Shown: positions 7,377 to 16,788 of the stretch, one piece after another
Layout: each line of letters opens with the position of its first letter
Position numbering within the stretch: the first letter of the stretch is position 1
DNA from: Hydrogenophaga crassostreae
GTDB taxonomy: Bacteria; Pseudomonadota; Gammaproteobacteria; Burkholderiales; Burkholderiaceae_C
Length of the DNA: 64,000 nucleotides
Assembly (NCBI RefSeq): GCF_001761385.1
Contig: NZ_CP017476.1
Coordinates: 4,453,501-4,517,500, forward strand
Reading direction: 5' to 3'
The notes under the pieces: generated by a model
Told to the model about the DNA's origin: nothing
What the model saw: the letters and a program-made list of their open reading frames with translations, nothing else
Database searches by the model: none
Position numbers and translations under genes: made by a program

Positions 7377-8459
7377 TCAGGCAGGCATCACAAAACTCTC
7401 TCGGTTGATCTTTCTGCTCAGCCGTTCGGTTTCACCGAACGGTACCTTGTCCCTGAGCGTGGCGTAGCAAATGCGCGCCAGCTTGTTGGCCAGCGCACAG
7501 GCCGCCTTGTTGTGGTTCGATCGGCGCTGCACATCCAGTGCCCAGCGGCGCACACCGCACACCTCACGCTCGGCCGCCTCAGCCACCTTGGCCGCTCGCA
7601 ACACGCTCCTGGCGCCATGCGTGAGCAACATGCGCAAATAGCGGTCCCCGCGCTTGGAAATCGAACCCAGGAAGCGAGAGCCTCCCGAGGAGTGCTCACG
7701 CGGCGTGAGCCCGAACCAGCTGGCAAAGTGGCGCGCGTCCTTGAAGTGCGTCACATCGCCCGAAGTGGCCGCCACCAGCGCGGTGGCCGTGAGCAAGCCG
7801 ATGCCAGGAATGGACAGCAGCGTGGTGCAGGCTGGGCTCAATCGTGCCGAGGCAGCCAACTCTCGCTCCAGCTGCGCAATGCGAGCCTCCAGCAAACGCA
7901 CTTCTTCTACCAACAACCGAGCCGTTCCCCGGATCAGCTCAGGCACAGCAGAACTCGGATCGGCCAGTACCCGGCTGATCGCCTCCAGCCCGGTGCGCGC
8001 ACCCACGGGAACCGCTATGCCGAACTCACGCAGGAAACCGCGCAAGGCGTTGATGCGCGAGGTGCGCGTGCCCATCCACAGCGAGCGCACGCGGTGCAAG
8101 CCTTGCAAAGCTTGCTGCTCGACCGACTTCACGCGCACCGGGCGCATGTCGGAAGCGCGGGCGGCTTCGAGCAAAGCCGCCGCATCGGTGGCATCGGTCT
8201 TGTTGCGCTTGACGTAGGCGCGCACATATTGAGCGGGCAGCAGGCGAACTTCGATGCTCAGGCCATTGAGCCATCGCGCCCAATGATGGGCCGAGCCGCA
8301 GGCTTCCATGACGACCAGGGAAACGGCACGGTTGGCAAACCAACGCTCGAACTGGGTGCGGGTGAGACGCTGGGTTTCAACGATGCGCCAATGCTGATCG
8401 GCCACGGCAATTTGGAAAACGGATTTGGCCAGATCGACGGCCACAGTAGTAGCATTCAT
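7377..8459 (-). CDS. IS110/IS1111-family transposase (DEDD)
   Basis: A 360-residue transposase. The N-terminal DEDD RuvC-like domain shows VDLAKSVFQ with the first Asp near residue 8, the Glu in VVMEACGSAHHWARWL and the KTDATDA motif. The C-terminal transposase_20 domain holds LLSIPGIGLLTATALVA and HFASWFGLTPREHSSGG, with the active serine expected near the latter. The ATG at 8459 has AAGGAG upstream. An upstream in-frame extension to 8633 leaves the element and runs into the attC, so it is rejected. The gene looks intact and full length. Confidence 0.93.
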   Translation of the reverse strand: MNATTVAVDLAKSVFQIAVADQHWRIVETQRLTRTQFERWFANRAVSLVVMEACGSAHHWARWLNGLSIEVRLLPAQYVRAYVKRNKTDATDAAALLEAARASDMRPVRVKSVEQQALQGLHRVRSLWMGTRTSRINALRGFLREFGIAVPVGARTGLEAISRVLADPSSAVPELIRGTARLLVEEVRLLEARIAQLERELAASARLSPACTTLLSIPGIGLLTATALVAATSGDVTHFKDARHFASWFGLTPREHSSGGSRFLGSISKRGDRYLRMLLTHGARSVLRAAKVAEAAEREVCGVRRWALDVQRRSNHNKAACALANKLARICYATLRDKVPFGETERLSRKINRESFVMPA

Positions 8460-8600
8460 GTCGGACTCCTTTCGTTTTGACATTGCCCTGATCCCCACGC
8501 CCATGAAGACCAGAACGCGAATGTCGCGCAAACAAACGGGGGAGTCCATCCCATCATTCGAGGCGGACGCCTTCGCCACCGCTCGATTTGAACGTTGAGC

Positions 8601-8858
8601 GACTGCTTTCCCGGCTGACCACCGACCACTCATGGCCGACAGCTGCCATCGGATCAGGTGCTGATTGAACGGCCGCTCTTTATGTCGGCGAGCTCAACAC
8701 CTCGGCCCAAATCAGTCAGTCGCAGAGGAGTTTTGATGTGCCCTTTGCAGTCGGCAAAGCGCTTGAGAGCGCGAACTTCGAGACCCTGACGCGGCAGTCC
8801 AGAGCTGGCGGTCAGGTGAAGTGGTCAGGATTGAGCCCCGTCGACGTTCAACCTGAAT
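8601..8858. other. Intergenic stretch after the cassette array, no gene seen
   Basis: From the last attC core to the stop of the MFS gene I find no convincing gene. Bases 8626-8700 (CACTCATGGCCGACAG...) resemble a segment at 11195-11260, suggesting copies of a degenerate dispersed intergenic sequence. Confidence 0.4.
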
Positions 8859-10064
8859 CTAGTGAGCCGCCACCGCATGGGTTGGTCTGGCGCTCGGGCG
8901 AATACCATCTCGGCGATCCAACCGCCCGGCCAGGGTTGTCAGCCCCAGTGCGCCGAGCACGACCAGACCGCCAACCCAAGGTGTTGCCATCAGACCAAAT
9001 TGAGCAACGATCAACCCACCGCCCCAGGCGCCGCCTGCGATTCCGATATTGAACGCGGCGATATTCAAGCCTGAGGCAACATCCACAGCCTCGGGGGCAT
9101 CCAGCTCAGCGCGCTGCACCACATACACCTGCAAGCCCGGTACGTTGCCGAACGCAACAGCCCCCCATGCCAGCACCGTTGCCAGCGCAAGCCAAGTATT
9201 GGAAGCGGTGAAGGTCAGCGCAAACAACACCAGCGCGAGCAGCGCAAAGACAATTTGAAGCGCCCCAATTGGCCCTTTTTTGTCTGCCAGCTTGCCGCCC
9301 CAGATGTTGCCAAACGCGACCGACACGCCATACACCAGCATGACCAGACTGACACTGCCCGCAGAGAAGCCGGACACTTCTTGCAGAATCGGCGCGAGGT
9401 AGGTGAAGGCGATGAATGAGCCGCCGTAGCCCAAGGCTGTCATGGCATACACCAGCAGCAGGCGCGGCTTTTTCAGCACAGCGAACTGCGCCACCAGCGA
9501 GGCCGGCGTGCTTTGCGCCAGATTGTTCGGCACAAGAATCCAGCTGCCGACAAACGCAATCGCGCCCAACAGGGAAACCGCCAGAAAGGTCGATTGCCAG
9601 CCAAATGTCTGGCCGATGAAGGTGCCCAGTGGTACGCCGGTGACCAGTGCAACGGTCAAGCCGGTGAACATCAGTGCAATGGCACTGGCGGCCTTTTCCT
9701 TGGGCACCAGGCCCGTCGCGATGGTGGATCCAATGGAGAAGAACACGCCGTGTGCCAGCCCGGTGAGCACCCGCGCCGCCATGAGTGCCTCATAGCCCGG
9801 GGCCATCCACGCCACCAGATTGCCAACGGTGAACAAGGCCATCAAGCCCAACAACAGTTGCTTGCGTGGCACACGTCCAGTCAACGCCGTCAGCACCGGT
9901 GCACCGACGGCGACGCCCAGGGCATAGAGGCTGACCAGAAGCCCGGCCGAAGGCACAGAGACATTCAGGCTGTCTGCGATGGTTGGGATCAGTCCAACGA
10001 TGACGAACTCAGTCGTTCCGATGGCGAAGGCGCTGAGTGTCAGCGCCCACAGTGCGAGAGGCAT
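8859..10064 (-). CDS. MFS transporter, DHA1-type drug/sugar efflux
   Basis: A 401-residue major facilitator protein with 12 predicted membrane segments. The start MPLALWALTLSAFAIGTTEFVIVGLIPTIA is typical of the AraJ/NepI/CmlA-like DHA1 branch, and the antiporter-type motif region VGAPVLTALTGRVPRKQLLLG follows helix 2. The ATG at 10064 begins the conserved first helix; the 34 extra residues upstream do not look coding. It probably exports a small organic compound in exchange for protons. It is divergent from a LysR gene 101 bp away, which likely controls it. Confidence 0.9.
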   Translation of the reverse strand: MPLALWALTLSAFAIGTTEFVIVGLIPTIADSLNVSVPSAGLLVSLYALGVAVGAPVLTALTGRVPRKQLLLGLMALFTVGNLVAWMAPGYEALMAARVLTGLAHGVFFSIGSTIATGLVPKEKAASAIALMFTGLTVALVTGVPLGTFIGQTFGWQSTFLAVSLLGAIAFVGSWILVPNNLAQSTPASLVAQFAVLKKPRLLLVYAMTALGYGGSFIAFTYLAPILQEVSGFSAGSVSLVMLVYGVSVAFGNIWGGKLADKKGPIGALQIVFALLALVLFALTFTASNTWLALATVLAWGAVAFGNVPGLQVYVVQRAELDAPEAVDVASGLNIAAFNIGIAGGAWGGGLIVAQFGLMATPWVGGLVVLGALGLTTLAGRLDRRDGIRPSARPTHAVAAH

Positions 10065-10141
10065 GACTATTTCCTTGATGGGTAAACGATGCCTCGCAGT
10101 TTGGGCTTGGTGCAAGCAAAGAAAAATCGCTGCGGCTACAT

Positions 10142-10163
10142 TTGACTTTTGATTCGGAGTCAA
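10142..10163. promoter_or_regulatory. Inverted repeat, candidate operator of the LysR/MFS pair
   Basis: TTGACT and AGTCAA form a perfect 6-bp inverted repeat with a 10-base spacer, ending two bases before the LysR ATG. Position and symmetry suit autoregulation and control of the divergent pump. Not experimentally supported here. Confidence 0.35.
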
Positions 10164-10165
10164 CA

Positions 10166-11056
10166 ATGCTGAGCGTAGATGCCCTTATTGGCTTTGTTGC
10201 CATCATAGATTCGGGATCGTTTTCTGCCGCTGCCGAGCGGCTTGGACAGACCCCATCGGGCGTCAGCAGAAGCCTTTCGCGACTGGAAGCGCAGCTGGGC
10301 ATGACGCTGATCAAGCGGACGACAAGGCGACTGAGCCTGACAGAAGAGGGCGATTGGCTGTTGGCGCGCGCGAGGAAGATCCTTGCGGACTTGCAAGAGA
10401 CTGAAAATCAACTGGCCGCCCGTCTGTCCCAGCCTTCAGGCTTGGTTCGCCTGAACGCGGCCACGCCCGTTTTGGACCACTTGATAGCCCCCCTGATGGC
10501 GGATTTCCTGGATGCCTACCCACTGGTGCGACTCGAACTGGTCAGCGGAGAGACCGTTGTCGATCTGATCGATGAGCGGGCCGATCTGGCCATTCGCATC
10601 GGCCCTTTGGCCGACTCCACCCTCAATGCCAGACAGCTGGGTTCCAGCCGCCTTCGCGTTCTGGCATCCCCTGCGTATTTGGCGATCCACGGAACGCCAA
10701 CCCATGTCGCGGCGCTTGTGCGGCATCGACTGCTGGGCTTCACGGCACCCCATTCGCTCAATATCTGGCCGTTGCCCCAAGAAGGGGGTGACGGCCTGCC
10801 TGTGCTCCCGGTGATTGCTGCCTCCAGCGGTGAAACCCTGCGGCACCTGGCCTTGACAGGGGCCGGCGTGGTTTGCCTCGCCGATTTTCTGACCCGGCAG
10901 GATGTGTCGAATGGCGACCTGGTCCCCATCCTGGAATCAGAAACGCTTCCCTGGTCGCAGCCGGTGTGGGCGGTGTTCTACAAACAAGAAGCGTTGGCCT
11001 CTCGTGTTTCCGCTCTGGTCGGTTTTCTGTCCGAGCGGCTCACCGGGCAGCTGTAG
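10166..11056 (+). CDS. LysR-family transcriptional regulator
   Basis: A 296-residue LysR-type regulator with an N-terminal winged helix (FVAIIDSGSFSAAAERLGQTPSGVSRSLSRLEAQLGMTLIKRTTRRLSLTEEG in pieces across residues 9-60) and a substrate-binding domain. The ATG at 10166 starts the conserved sequence; a TTG eight codons upstream falls within the candidate operator. Divergent from the MFS pump and probably its regulator. Confidence 0.9.
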   Translation: MLSVDALIGFVAIIDSGSFSAAAERLGQTPSGVSRSLSRLEAQLGMTLIKRTTRRLSLTEEGDWLLARARKILADLQETENQLAARLSQPSGLVRLNAATPVLDHLIAPLMADFLDAYPLVRLELVSGETVVDLIDERADLAIRIGPLADSTLNARQLGSSRLRVLASPAYLAIHGTPTHVAALVRHRLLGFTAPHSLNIWPLPQEGGDGLPVLPVIAASSGETLRHLALTGAGVVCLADFLTRQDVSNGDLVPILESETLPWSQPVWAVFYKQEALASRVSALVGFLSERLTGQL

Positions 11057-11386
11057 CGCGTTGTCGCAGACACGGACTGAACCAAGCATCAGCGTAGTCG
11101 GTGATTGCACTGCTGAAACCCACCATCCGCGAAGTCACGAGCCATCGTTTATTGGTTCTGCACAAATGCTGTCCTGCTAGCAGGTCCTCCGTGATCCACC
11201 GCTCATGGCCGACACCCGACATCCGATCCGACCGGGGTTGATTGGCCGGTCTCGGAGGTCGCGAGATCAGCCTGTCGACCCTGACCAACCCATCGCAAGG
11301 TTGGGTCGGGCGGGAACATGGCGAAACTCTATGCAAACAGCCAGCCAGTACAGTGTTGACTTCATCTCTTTGAGGGCCCACTTTTC
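11057..11386. other. Intergenic stretch, no gene seen
   Basis: Frames here are short and lack recognisable content. It contains the second copy of the weak dispersed similarity (11195-11260). The promoter of the GFA gene must lie near its right end. Confidence 0.4.
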
Positions 11387-11797
11387 ATGGAAACCAAGAC
11401 ACTCACTGGCAGTTGCCTGTGCGGCAGCATCCGCTACACCGTGCATGGCGAGACGCAGCGCGCCTTTCACTGCCACTGTTCGCGGTGCCGCAAAGCGACA
11501 GGAACAGGCCATGCATCCAACCTGTTCGTCGCCGGCACGCTCACCTGGGACGCTGGCGAGTCGCTGGTGCGGCATTTCAAGGTGCCAGAGGCCGAGCGGT
11601 TCACGAATGCGTTCTGCAGCGAATGTGGTGGACGGGTTCCGCGGTCGGCTGCGGGGTCGGGCATGGTCATGATCCCGATGGGATCGCTGGACGACGACCC
11701 GGGCATCGAACCACAGGCGCGGATCTTCCAGGGCTCGCGGGCAGCCTGGTCGTGCAGCGGCCACGCGCTTCCCGGGTTCGACGCGATGCCGGGCTGA
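11387..11797 (+). CDS. GFA-family (CENP-V/Mss4-fold) zinc protein
   Basis: A 136-residue member of the glutathione-dependent formaldehyde-activating enzyme family. The zinc-binding cysteines are in place: GSCLCGSIRY, HCHCSRCRKATG and FCSECGG. Although the family is named after S-hydroxymethylglutathione synthase, most members have no demonstrated substrate, so the reaction is left open. It is monocistronic by layout. Confidence 0.88.
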   Translation: METKTLTGSCLCGSIRYTVHGETQRAFHCHCSRCRKATGTGHASNLFVAGTLTWDAGESLVRHFKVPEAERFTNAFCSECGGRVPRSAAGSGMVMIPMGSLDDDPGIEPQARIFQGSRAAWSCSGHALPGFDAMPG

Positions 11798-11837
11798 AGA
11801 ACAAGCCCTGAAGCAGATGCCAACATCTGCGCCTCTC

Positions 11838-12047
11838 TCAATCCTCGAGCACCACCCCCAGGTCGCGCAATTTTTTCGCAAAAGAATCCCTGCGTTTGTC
11901 AGCCCTTGCAGACGTGTCAACGGCCGCCTGAACGGCCTTGGGGCCTTTTTTGGCAGCCGTTCTGATCAATCCGAACTTGTGCTCAGCATCTGCTTTCGCT
12001 CGCTTGTAGGTGGCGAAGAGTTCGGGATGGTCAAGGGGTGAATTCAT
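11838..12047 (-). CDS. Small basic protein of unknown function
   Basis: A 69-residue, lysine- and arginine-rich, probably all-helical protein starting MNSPLDHPELFATYKRAKADAEHKFGLI. I do not recognise the family. The ATG at 12047 is supported by GAGG about six bases upstream. The same frame is open further upstream, but that part belongs to a decayed katG fragment, so an upstream start is rejected. Confidence 0.5.
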   Translation of the reverse strand: MNSPLDHPELFATYKRAKADAEHKFGLIRTAAKKGPKAVQAAVDTSARADKRRDSFAKKLRDLGVVLED

Positions 12048-12076
12048 AGGTGCCTCATTGTATGAAACCGCGTTTT

Positions 12077-12292
12077 CAGAAAGGCGCCTGCGCACCGTTG
12101 GCACCAACGCGCTTGTTCGCGCCCCGGAGAGTCGGAGCAGAGGCCCTGGTGGTGGAAGCCGCCTCACCAAGGCCGGGACTGAAACCACAACCTGCGCCTT
12201 GAGATCGGCCACATCGCCACCGTCGATCAGCTTGCGGTTCATGGCAGGCACCGGGTCTTGCCAGACCAAATCTTCTGCCAGAGCCTCTGGGC
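12077..12292 (-). pseudogene. katG: Decayed catalase-peroxidase (katG) fragment
   Basis: Translated on the minus strand, this stretch reads PEALAEDLVWQDPVPA, then MNRKLIDGGDVADLKAQVVVS, closely matching PEVPAEDLLWQDPVPA and VGHKLIDAGDVADLKAQVHAS of the intact KatG encoded at 14022-16235. The match continues in another frame as TLRGANKRVGANGAQ against TFRGSDKRGGANGAR. It therefore covers about 70 residues with at least one frameshift and small deletions. Nucleotide similarity to 14765-14960 is obvious by eye. Its codons differ from the nearby gene, so it may come from a related second katG and not from a recent duplication. Confidence 0.8.
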
Positions 12293-12565
12293 ATCCCGCC
12301 GTGTGTCAGGTTTTTGTCTGCGCTCGGCCAGGTTGCACATGGGCCTCCATCCAGCGACAGGTCTGCAGGAACCCGTGGCCGATGTTGTGGAGGATTTGAA
12401 GGGCTGAAGCCAACCCATTGCTGCGCTTGAAGCCTGCGCCAAGCAATCTTTCAGCACACGTGTAGACCAGCCCTGAAAATGCCTGAATCGCTTGCTCGGT
12501 GGCACCTGGTTACAGAAGAATCGAAGGCACACCCTAAAATGTTCGTTTTAACTACTGAGCCTCAG
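12293..12565. other. Intergenic stretch between the katG remnant and the SWIB gene
   Basis: No gene is supported. A minus-strand open frame crosses it but reads into the katG remnant out of frame. Confidence 0.4.
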
Positions 12566-12823
12566 ATGACCACTGCCAAAAAGCCAACCGCATTCAACCG
12601 TGCTCTCACTCCCAGTGCCGAACTGGCCGCTGTGATCGGTGCGACGCCACAACCCCGTACCGAAGTTGTGAAGCTGATGTGGGTCTACATCAAGGCCAAC
12701 AACCTGCAGAACCCGAAGAACAAGCGAAACATCCTGGCCGACGCCAAGCTCAAGGCGGTGTTCGGAAAAGATGAAGTCACCATGTTCGAAATGACCGGTC
12801 TGGTGGGCAAGCATCTGAGCTGA
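12566..12823 (+). CDS. Stand-alone SWIB/MDM2-domain protein
   Basis: An 85-residue protein that is almost entirely a SWIB domain: FNRALTPSAELAAVIG, then VVKLMWVYIKANNLQNPKNKRNI and DEVTMFEMTGLVGKHL. In eukaryotes the domain belongs to chromatin remodellers; bacterial single-domain versions occur in several lineages, including Chlamydia (where one is fused to topoisomerase I), and probably bind DNA or topoisomerase. The N-terminal lysine-containing tail (MTTAKKPTAF) suits DNA contact. The ATG at 12566 is chosen as the start of the conserved sequence; the Shine-Dalgarno site is weak. Confidence 0.85.
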   Translation: MTTAKKPTAFNRALTPSAELAAVIGATPQPRTEVVKLMWVYIKANNLQNPKNKRNILADAKLKAVFGKDEVTMFEMTGLVGKHLS

Positions 12824-13051
12824 CTGGGCATCAGGGAGCCCGCCTCTCGCGCCCGGGTGCCGGGCGGCGAGAGACAAGGGGGTTCCGTGTCCGGCGCTTC
12901 AACGCAAGCGCACTCCGGGTTCGAAAGGCCGCGCCTTGGCCGAAGGTGGCCCGTCGCAGCTGGTCGGCAACCCGATTTCGGCCTCTGCGGCTCGGGCCGC
13001 AAGCGGCCGGCCGGTTCGATGCCACCTGCAAAGGCATCGGGTCAGTGCAGG

Positions 13052-13762
13052 TCAGTCGTCGAACCCGAGGAACACCGCCGCCTCGTCCACCGACTTGCGC
13101 TGCGAGACCACCGCATTGGCCGGAAAACTGTCGTCCGGCCAGCCCATGGCGACGCAGGTCTGGATCACCTGATCTTCCGGGATACCGGCCTCGGCCCGCA
13201 CCACCGGCGACTGCATGATGCCCTGGCTGTTGATCACCGTGCCCAAACCACGTGACCATGCCGCGTTGACAATGCAGTTGACCACCCCACCGCAATCGAA
13301 AGGTGCGACGTCGCTGCCGTAGATGGCGCGGTCGTAAGTGATGACGATGGACACCGGCGCGTCGAACTGGCGAAAGCCGCGCAAAACCCATTCCTGACGT
13401 TTGGCTTTGTCTTCGCGTGCGATGTCCATCGCGGCAAAGAGCTGCTTGGCCACGCCGATCTGCCGTTCGCGGTGAGCCCCGGTGTAATCAGGCCCCAACC
13501 GGAACTCACGCGAATGCGGCACCCCGGCCAGGTTGCGCTCGACATTGCCTCGACGGATGCGGTTGAGCACCTCGCCGGCCACCACGTAGAAGTTCCAGGG
13601 CTGGGTGTTCAACGACGTCGGCGCGCGCATGGCCAGCGCCAGCACCTCGCGCACCAGCGCCTCCGGCACCGGCTTGTTCAGGTAACCGCGGATACTGCGG
13701 CGCCCTTGCACCACCTGGTCGAAATCCATAAGCGTCTTTGCCTCATCACTTGGGTTGTTCAT
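13052..13762 (-). CDS. Nitroreductase-family flavoprotein
   Basis: A 236-residue FMN-dependent nitroreductase. It has the N-terminal phosphate-binding motif QGRRSIRGYLNKPVPE, the segment APTSLNTQPWNFYVV and a C-terminal GWPDDSFPAN. These enzymes reduce nitroaromatics, quinones or enones with NAD(P)H. The ATG at 13762 gives a short N-terminal extension; the ATG at 13729 (MDFDQVVQGRRS) is an equally possible start because neither has a strong ribosome site. It is monocistronic, ahead of katG on the same strand. Confidence 0.88.
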   Translation of the reverse strand: MNNPSDEAKTLMDFDQVVQGRRSIRGYLNKPVPEALVREVLALAMRAPTSLNTQPWNFYVVAGEVLNRIRRGNVERNLAGVPHSREFRLGPDYTGAHRERQIGVAKQLFAAMDIAREDKAKRQEWVLRGFRQFDAPVSIVITYDRAIYGSDVAPFDCGGVVNCIVNAAWSRGLGTVINSQGIMQSPVVRAEAGIPEDQVIQTCVAMGWPDDSFPANAVVSQRKSVDEAAVFLGFDD

Positions 13763-14021
13763 AAAAAGCGTCCGGCTGGCGGACCTCGGTGATGCTAGCG
13801 CGGCGAGCGACGATGCTTGTCGCCAAGGCGGCACGGCGCACCGCGTTGGCGGTCGCAGGCAGTCAGGGCGTCGGGCGTCAGGGCATCACCTTTTCTGGCC
13901 GAATCGAGACCCGCATGGTGCAGCGGTTGGGCCTGTCCAGCCCATCGGCCTGGCGAAAAAAAGCGGTGGAGGCTTTCACCCCCACCGCCTGTCTGGCGTC
14001 CAGGTCAATCGACCGGGCACA

Positions 14022-16235
<2,214 letters not shown>

Positions 16236-16788
16236 TGGAATCTCCTTGGAAGGTGGACTGAAGCTGTCAAGTCAGGATGCGGCGGCCAAAGCCGCCAGCA
16301 GATCGAGCCAGGGATCGGGTAGGGGGTGGGTGGCAAATACCATGGCCGTGCTCTTTAATTGGATGCTGTTGAGTGAGGCTTGACTGTAGACTTCATCTAT
16401 CGCCAAGTCCATTTGATAGTTACGATCTATTCAATAGGGCATGCCTATGCCCCGTCGCCGCGCTGGCGTTGCGCCCCGCACATGAACTGGTGCAAAGAGC
16501 AGGGCACTGCAACCAGCCAGCGCCTCGACGCACCAGCAAACGGTTGCTTCGCTATCGGCAAAGCAAGGCTTCACAGGTGCCTGCGACCCCAAGCCGCCAC
16601 CTGAGGCAAGGCCCCCAGAGAGACAGCAATTCCTGACACCGGCTGCGGGCTGCGGGCACTGAACGGGTGTCCAGGGATATATCCAGGCGGCCATCGTTCC
16701 TCGCCCCAGCCAAAACGACTACTTTCGATTCAGATAAGCATAAAATGGCAGAAAAACCGATATTTTTCTCTACATCAAAGGGGGTTCT
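16236..16788. other. katG upstream region, non-coding
   Basis: A 553-bp gap between two divergent genes. Its left third holds the katG promoter region and an OxyR-like site. The rest shows no supported gene; small frames at 16373-16636 lack ribosome sites and recognisable content. Confidence 0.5.
16416..16430 (-). promoter_or_regulatory. OxyR-like half-site upstream of katG
   Basis: ATAGTTACGATCTAT fits ATAGNTNNNANCTAT, one half of the OxyR consensus, at every specified position. The neighbouring quarter-sites expected 7 bp on either side are not well matched, though CTAT and ATAG tetramers occur close by. Peroxide induction of katG through OxyR is the established pattern in related bacteria. 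Confidence 0.5.

Larger units (their letters stand above)
7082..8549 (-). mobile_element. Complete IS110-family element, IS1111 subgroup
   Basis: About 1.47 kb bounded by a perfect 12-bp inverted repeat, ATGGACTCCCCC (7082-7093) and its complement (8538-8549). It carries a single transposase gene on the minus strand. Inverted repeats near the ends distinguish the IS1111 subgroup from IS110 proper. No flanking target duplication is evident, as expected for this family. The exact termini may lie a few bases outside the repeats, because in IS1111 elements they are subterminal. The element sits inside an attC site, matching the known IS1111-attC group. Confidence 0.85.
7067..8600 (+). other. attC site split by the insertion sequence
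   Basis: The left part (GCTAACCCTGCTTAT, 7067-7081) directly follows the cassette gene stop. The right part resumes after the insertion sequence and ends with GTTGAGC (8594-8600), a perfect GTTRRRY core. In the right part TCGAGGCGG (8558-8566) pairs with CCGCTCGA (8579-8586) leaving one extra G, again the attC signature. Rejoining the two parts gives a normal-length attC. The left core is one base short of RYYYAAC. Confidence 0.72.

Noticed and set aside
12239..12532. Minus-strand open frame of 97 residues
   Set aside because: It runs through the katG relic out of frame and has no recognisable content.
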